In this document: piece by piece, positions 62,866 to 64,000 of the stretch | How the letters are laid out: each line of letters opens with the position of its first letter | How positions within the stretch are numbered: position 1 is the stretch's first letter | From: Robiginitalea aurantiaca | GTDB lineage: Bacteria; Bacteroidota; Bacteroidia; Flavobacteriales; Flavobacteriaceae | Assembly (NCBI RefSeq): GCF_030380815.1 | Contig: NZ_JAUDUY010000001.1 | Span: 434,001 to 498,000 of the forward strand | Reading direction: 5' to 3' | DNA: 64,000 nucleotides | Program-made: the position numbers and the translations under genes | Notes under the pieces: generated by a model | The model's database searches: none | Seen by the model: only the letters and a program-made list of their open reading frames with translations | What the model was told of the DNA's origin: nothing

Positions 62866-63573
62866 TCAATAGTGTTCTAGTTCTTCCCCGATCATTGAAA
62901 CCAGGTCATGTATTTCATCAAGAGCACGGAGGTACACCTGCTCTTTCTCATTGATTACCCGTAGTGATAATGCAAACTGATTTTGAAGCCTAGGGTTGTA
63001 CAACCTGTTCTCGTCGATTATTTCTTTGGATGAAATATTAACGACACTGGATATTTCCGGGATCATCTGCATAATGGCATCGTAATGGATCGTTTCCATC
63101 CGGTTGACGTACAGATAGGTTTCTTCCAACCTGCGAAGACGTTTTTTGATCTCCTCGTTCTTCAGCAGCTTAACATCCCCACTGTTTACCATAGTTTCAT
63201 AAATGTTGCCCTTTCGGTCAAAATCAGAGTAATCTACGAGCTTTTCGGTTATTATACAGAGGCTGTCCCGGCCACTTCGGTTATTTTCCCCGATTAGTGT
63301 TATGGCATAGTGGAACTGCGACTTGTTCTTGTTATTGTAGGCGATTTGTCCTTCGATATTCTGACGGTCTTCGAGCAGTTGCTGAATGATATTCTGATAA
63401 AAGGTCTTCGCCTCTTTTTCCTGCATACGGTTGTCATTCCAGGTATTGATCTGCAAGGCAATCAGGATCCCAATCACCACCAACAAAATCTCCCCAACTG
63501 CATAAAGCAGGTATTTACTGAACTTATTGTCAGTAAGGAGGCGATGTCGTATTTGGCGGAAGAAGCGGAGCAT
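62866..63573 (-). CDS. DUF6090 family membrane protein, copy 3
   Basis: The 235-residue product starts MLRFFRQIRHRLLTDNKFSK with the same membrane helix and INTWNDNRMQEKEAK, then a helical outer domain of its own sequence. It directly abuts the upstream copy at 63574. Confidence 0.85.
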   Translation of the reverse strand: MLRFFRQIRHRLLTDNKFSKYLLYAVGEILLVVIGILIALQINTWNDNRMQEKEAKTFYQNIIQQLLEDRQNIEGQIAYNNKNKSQFHYAITLIGENNRSGRDSLCIITEKLVDYSDFDRKGNIYETMVNSGDVKLLKNEEIKKRLRRLEETYLYVNRMETIHYDAIMQMIPEISSVVNISSKEIIDENRLYNPRLQNQFALSLRVINEKEQVYLRALDEIHDLVSMIGEELEHY

Positions 63574-64000
63574 TTATTCGAGTTTGTTAGTTTGGAGTTC
63601 TTCTTCAATATGATCTATAAGGTCTTTAATAGCGGAATGGGTCATCTTTGCATAGTCAATATGGTCTTCTCTGATATTAATCAGGATGCTGAGGAAATTC
63701 ATAAATTCCTCATTTGTTCGAAGGCGTTCAAAATCATTTGGCCTTGCGATATCAGAGTCAATACTCCTCCGAACATTACCAACCATGATTCTTTGGGTGG
63801 TATTCTGGCTAAAAGACCATTCCCAAAGGCCTGTATCGTCCAAAAGTGATTGTATATTAAAATTATGGACTTCGATGATCTGTTGTTTAAGACTGTCGTT
63901 TGCGATAATATCTATTCCTTTTGTTTTGAGGGTCTCATAGGTTGTTGTGGAAAACAGGGGTATACTCCACACATCTAAGTTGCCGAAAGCCGAATCCAGT
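63574..64000 (-). CDS. DUF6090-type protein, C-terminal part (runs off the window)
   Basis: The frame is open to the right edge (reading Leu-Asp-Ser-Ala-Phe-Gly-Asn-Leu-Asp before an internal GTG at 63972). The visible 141 residues are the helical outer domain of a DUF6090-like protein (YETLKTKGIDIIANDSLKQQ; HIEEELQTNKLE at the end). The membrane part lies outside the window. Confidence 0.7.
   Translation of the reverse strand, partial: LDSAFGNLDVWSIPLFSTTTYETLKTKGIDIIANDSLKQQIIEVHNFNIQSLLDDTGLWEWSFSQNTTQRIMVGNVRRSIDSDIARPNDFERLRTNEEFMNFLSILINIREDHIDYAKMTHSAIKDLIDHIEEELQTNKLE

Overview
The window comes from a bacterium of the Bacteroidota, most likely a marine member of the Flavobacteriaceae. 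The evidence is a type IX secretion C-terminal signal on a large metallopeptidase, the prs-rplY-pth order, DUF4286 and DUF6090 proteins, TAnnTTTG-type promoters and a tRNA gene without an encoded CCA end. All identities come from reading sequence motifs and context; no database search was possible.

Region 1 (1-18690) is ordinary chromosome, visibly richer in G+C than what follows. Most genes are on the minus strand: a TM2 protein, a VOC protein, an outer-membrane phospholipase A, a DUF1801 protein, a 2-hydroxyacid dehydrogenase, the cluster mgtE-rsmA-DUF4286-TPR protein, serS, an HTTM protein with ribF, then pth, rplY and prs. One plus-strand pair encodes a secreted reprolysin-like metallopeptidase and a lipoprotein.

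Region 2 (about 18761-58931) is a roughly 40-kb integrative island in the 3' end of a tRNA-Leu(CAA) gene. A 16-bp piece of the tRNA 3' end recurs at 58916-58931, a tyrosine recombinase lies just inside that end, and a 21-bp repeat of probable integrase arm sites lies inside both ends. The recombination/replication module is integrase, unknown protein, excisionase-like HTH, DUF3987 ATPase and DUF6371 primase-like protein. No relaxase, conjugation or capsid genes were recognised. The cargo is overwhelmingly defence-like: (a) GIY-YIG-DUF2075 helicase with MazG; (b) a nuclease-like protein with HNH and HIT proteins; (c) a GHKL (MutL/MORC-like) ATPase operon with a DUF6339-like protein, next to an EcoRII-type restriction enzyme, Vsr and a Dcm-like methyltransferase; (d) a possible DNA-glycosylase-fold protein and a coiled-coil protein; (e) a UvrD-like ATPase with a 685-residue partner; (f) a block of small mobile-element genes with an exported HNH protein; (g) a TM0106-type RecB-like nuclease-helicase; (h) a ten-gene operon under a divergent WYL regulator, encoding a NADAR protein, an OGG-fold-like protein, a Cas4-like Fe-S nuclease, two HAD nucleotidase paralogues (one without its nucleophile) and several unknowns.

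Cassette (h) is the best candidate for an undescribed system. Three of its transcription starts share one promoter/operator module (GTCYAA in the spacer of a TTG-N17-TAnnTTTG promoter), which suggests common control and corrects two start codons.

Region 3 (58932-64000) is also accessory in character. It holds a terminase-type pseudogene, a truncated nuclease pseudogene, small exported proteins and a tandem array of four DUF6090 membrane proteins with near-identical N-terminal modules, the last running off the window.
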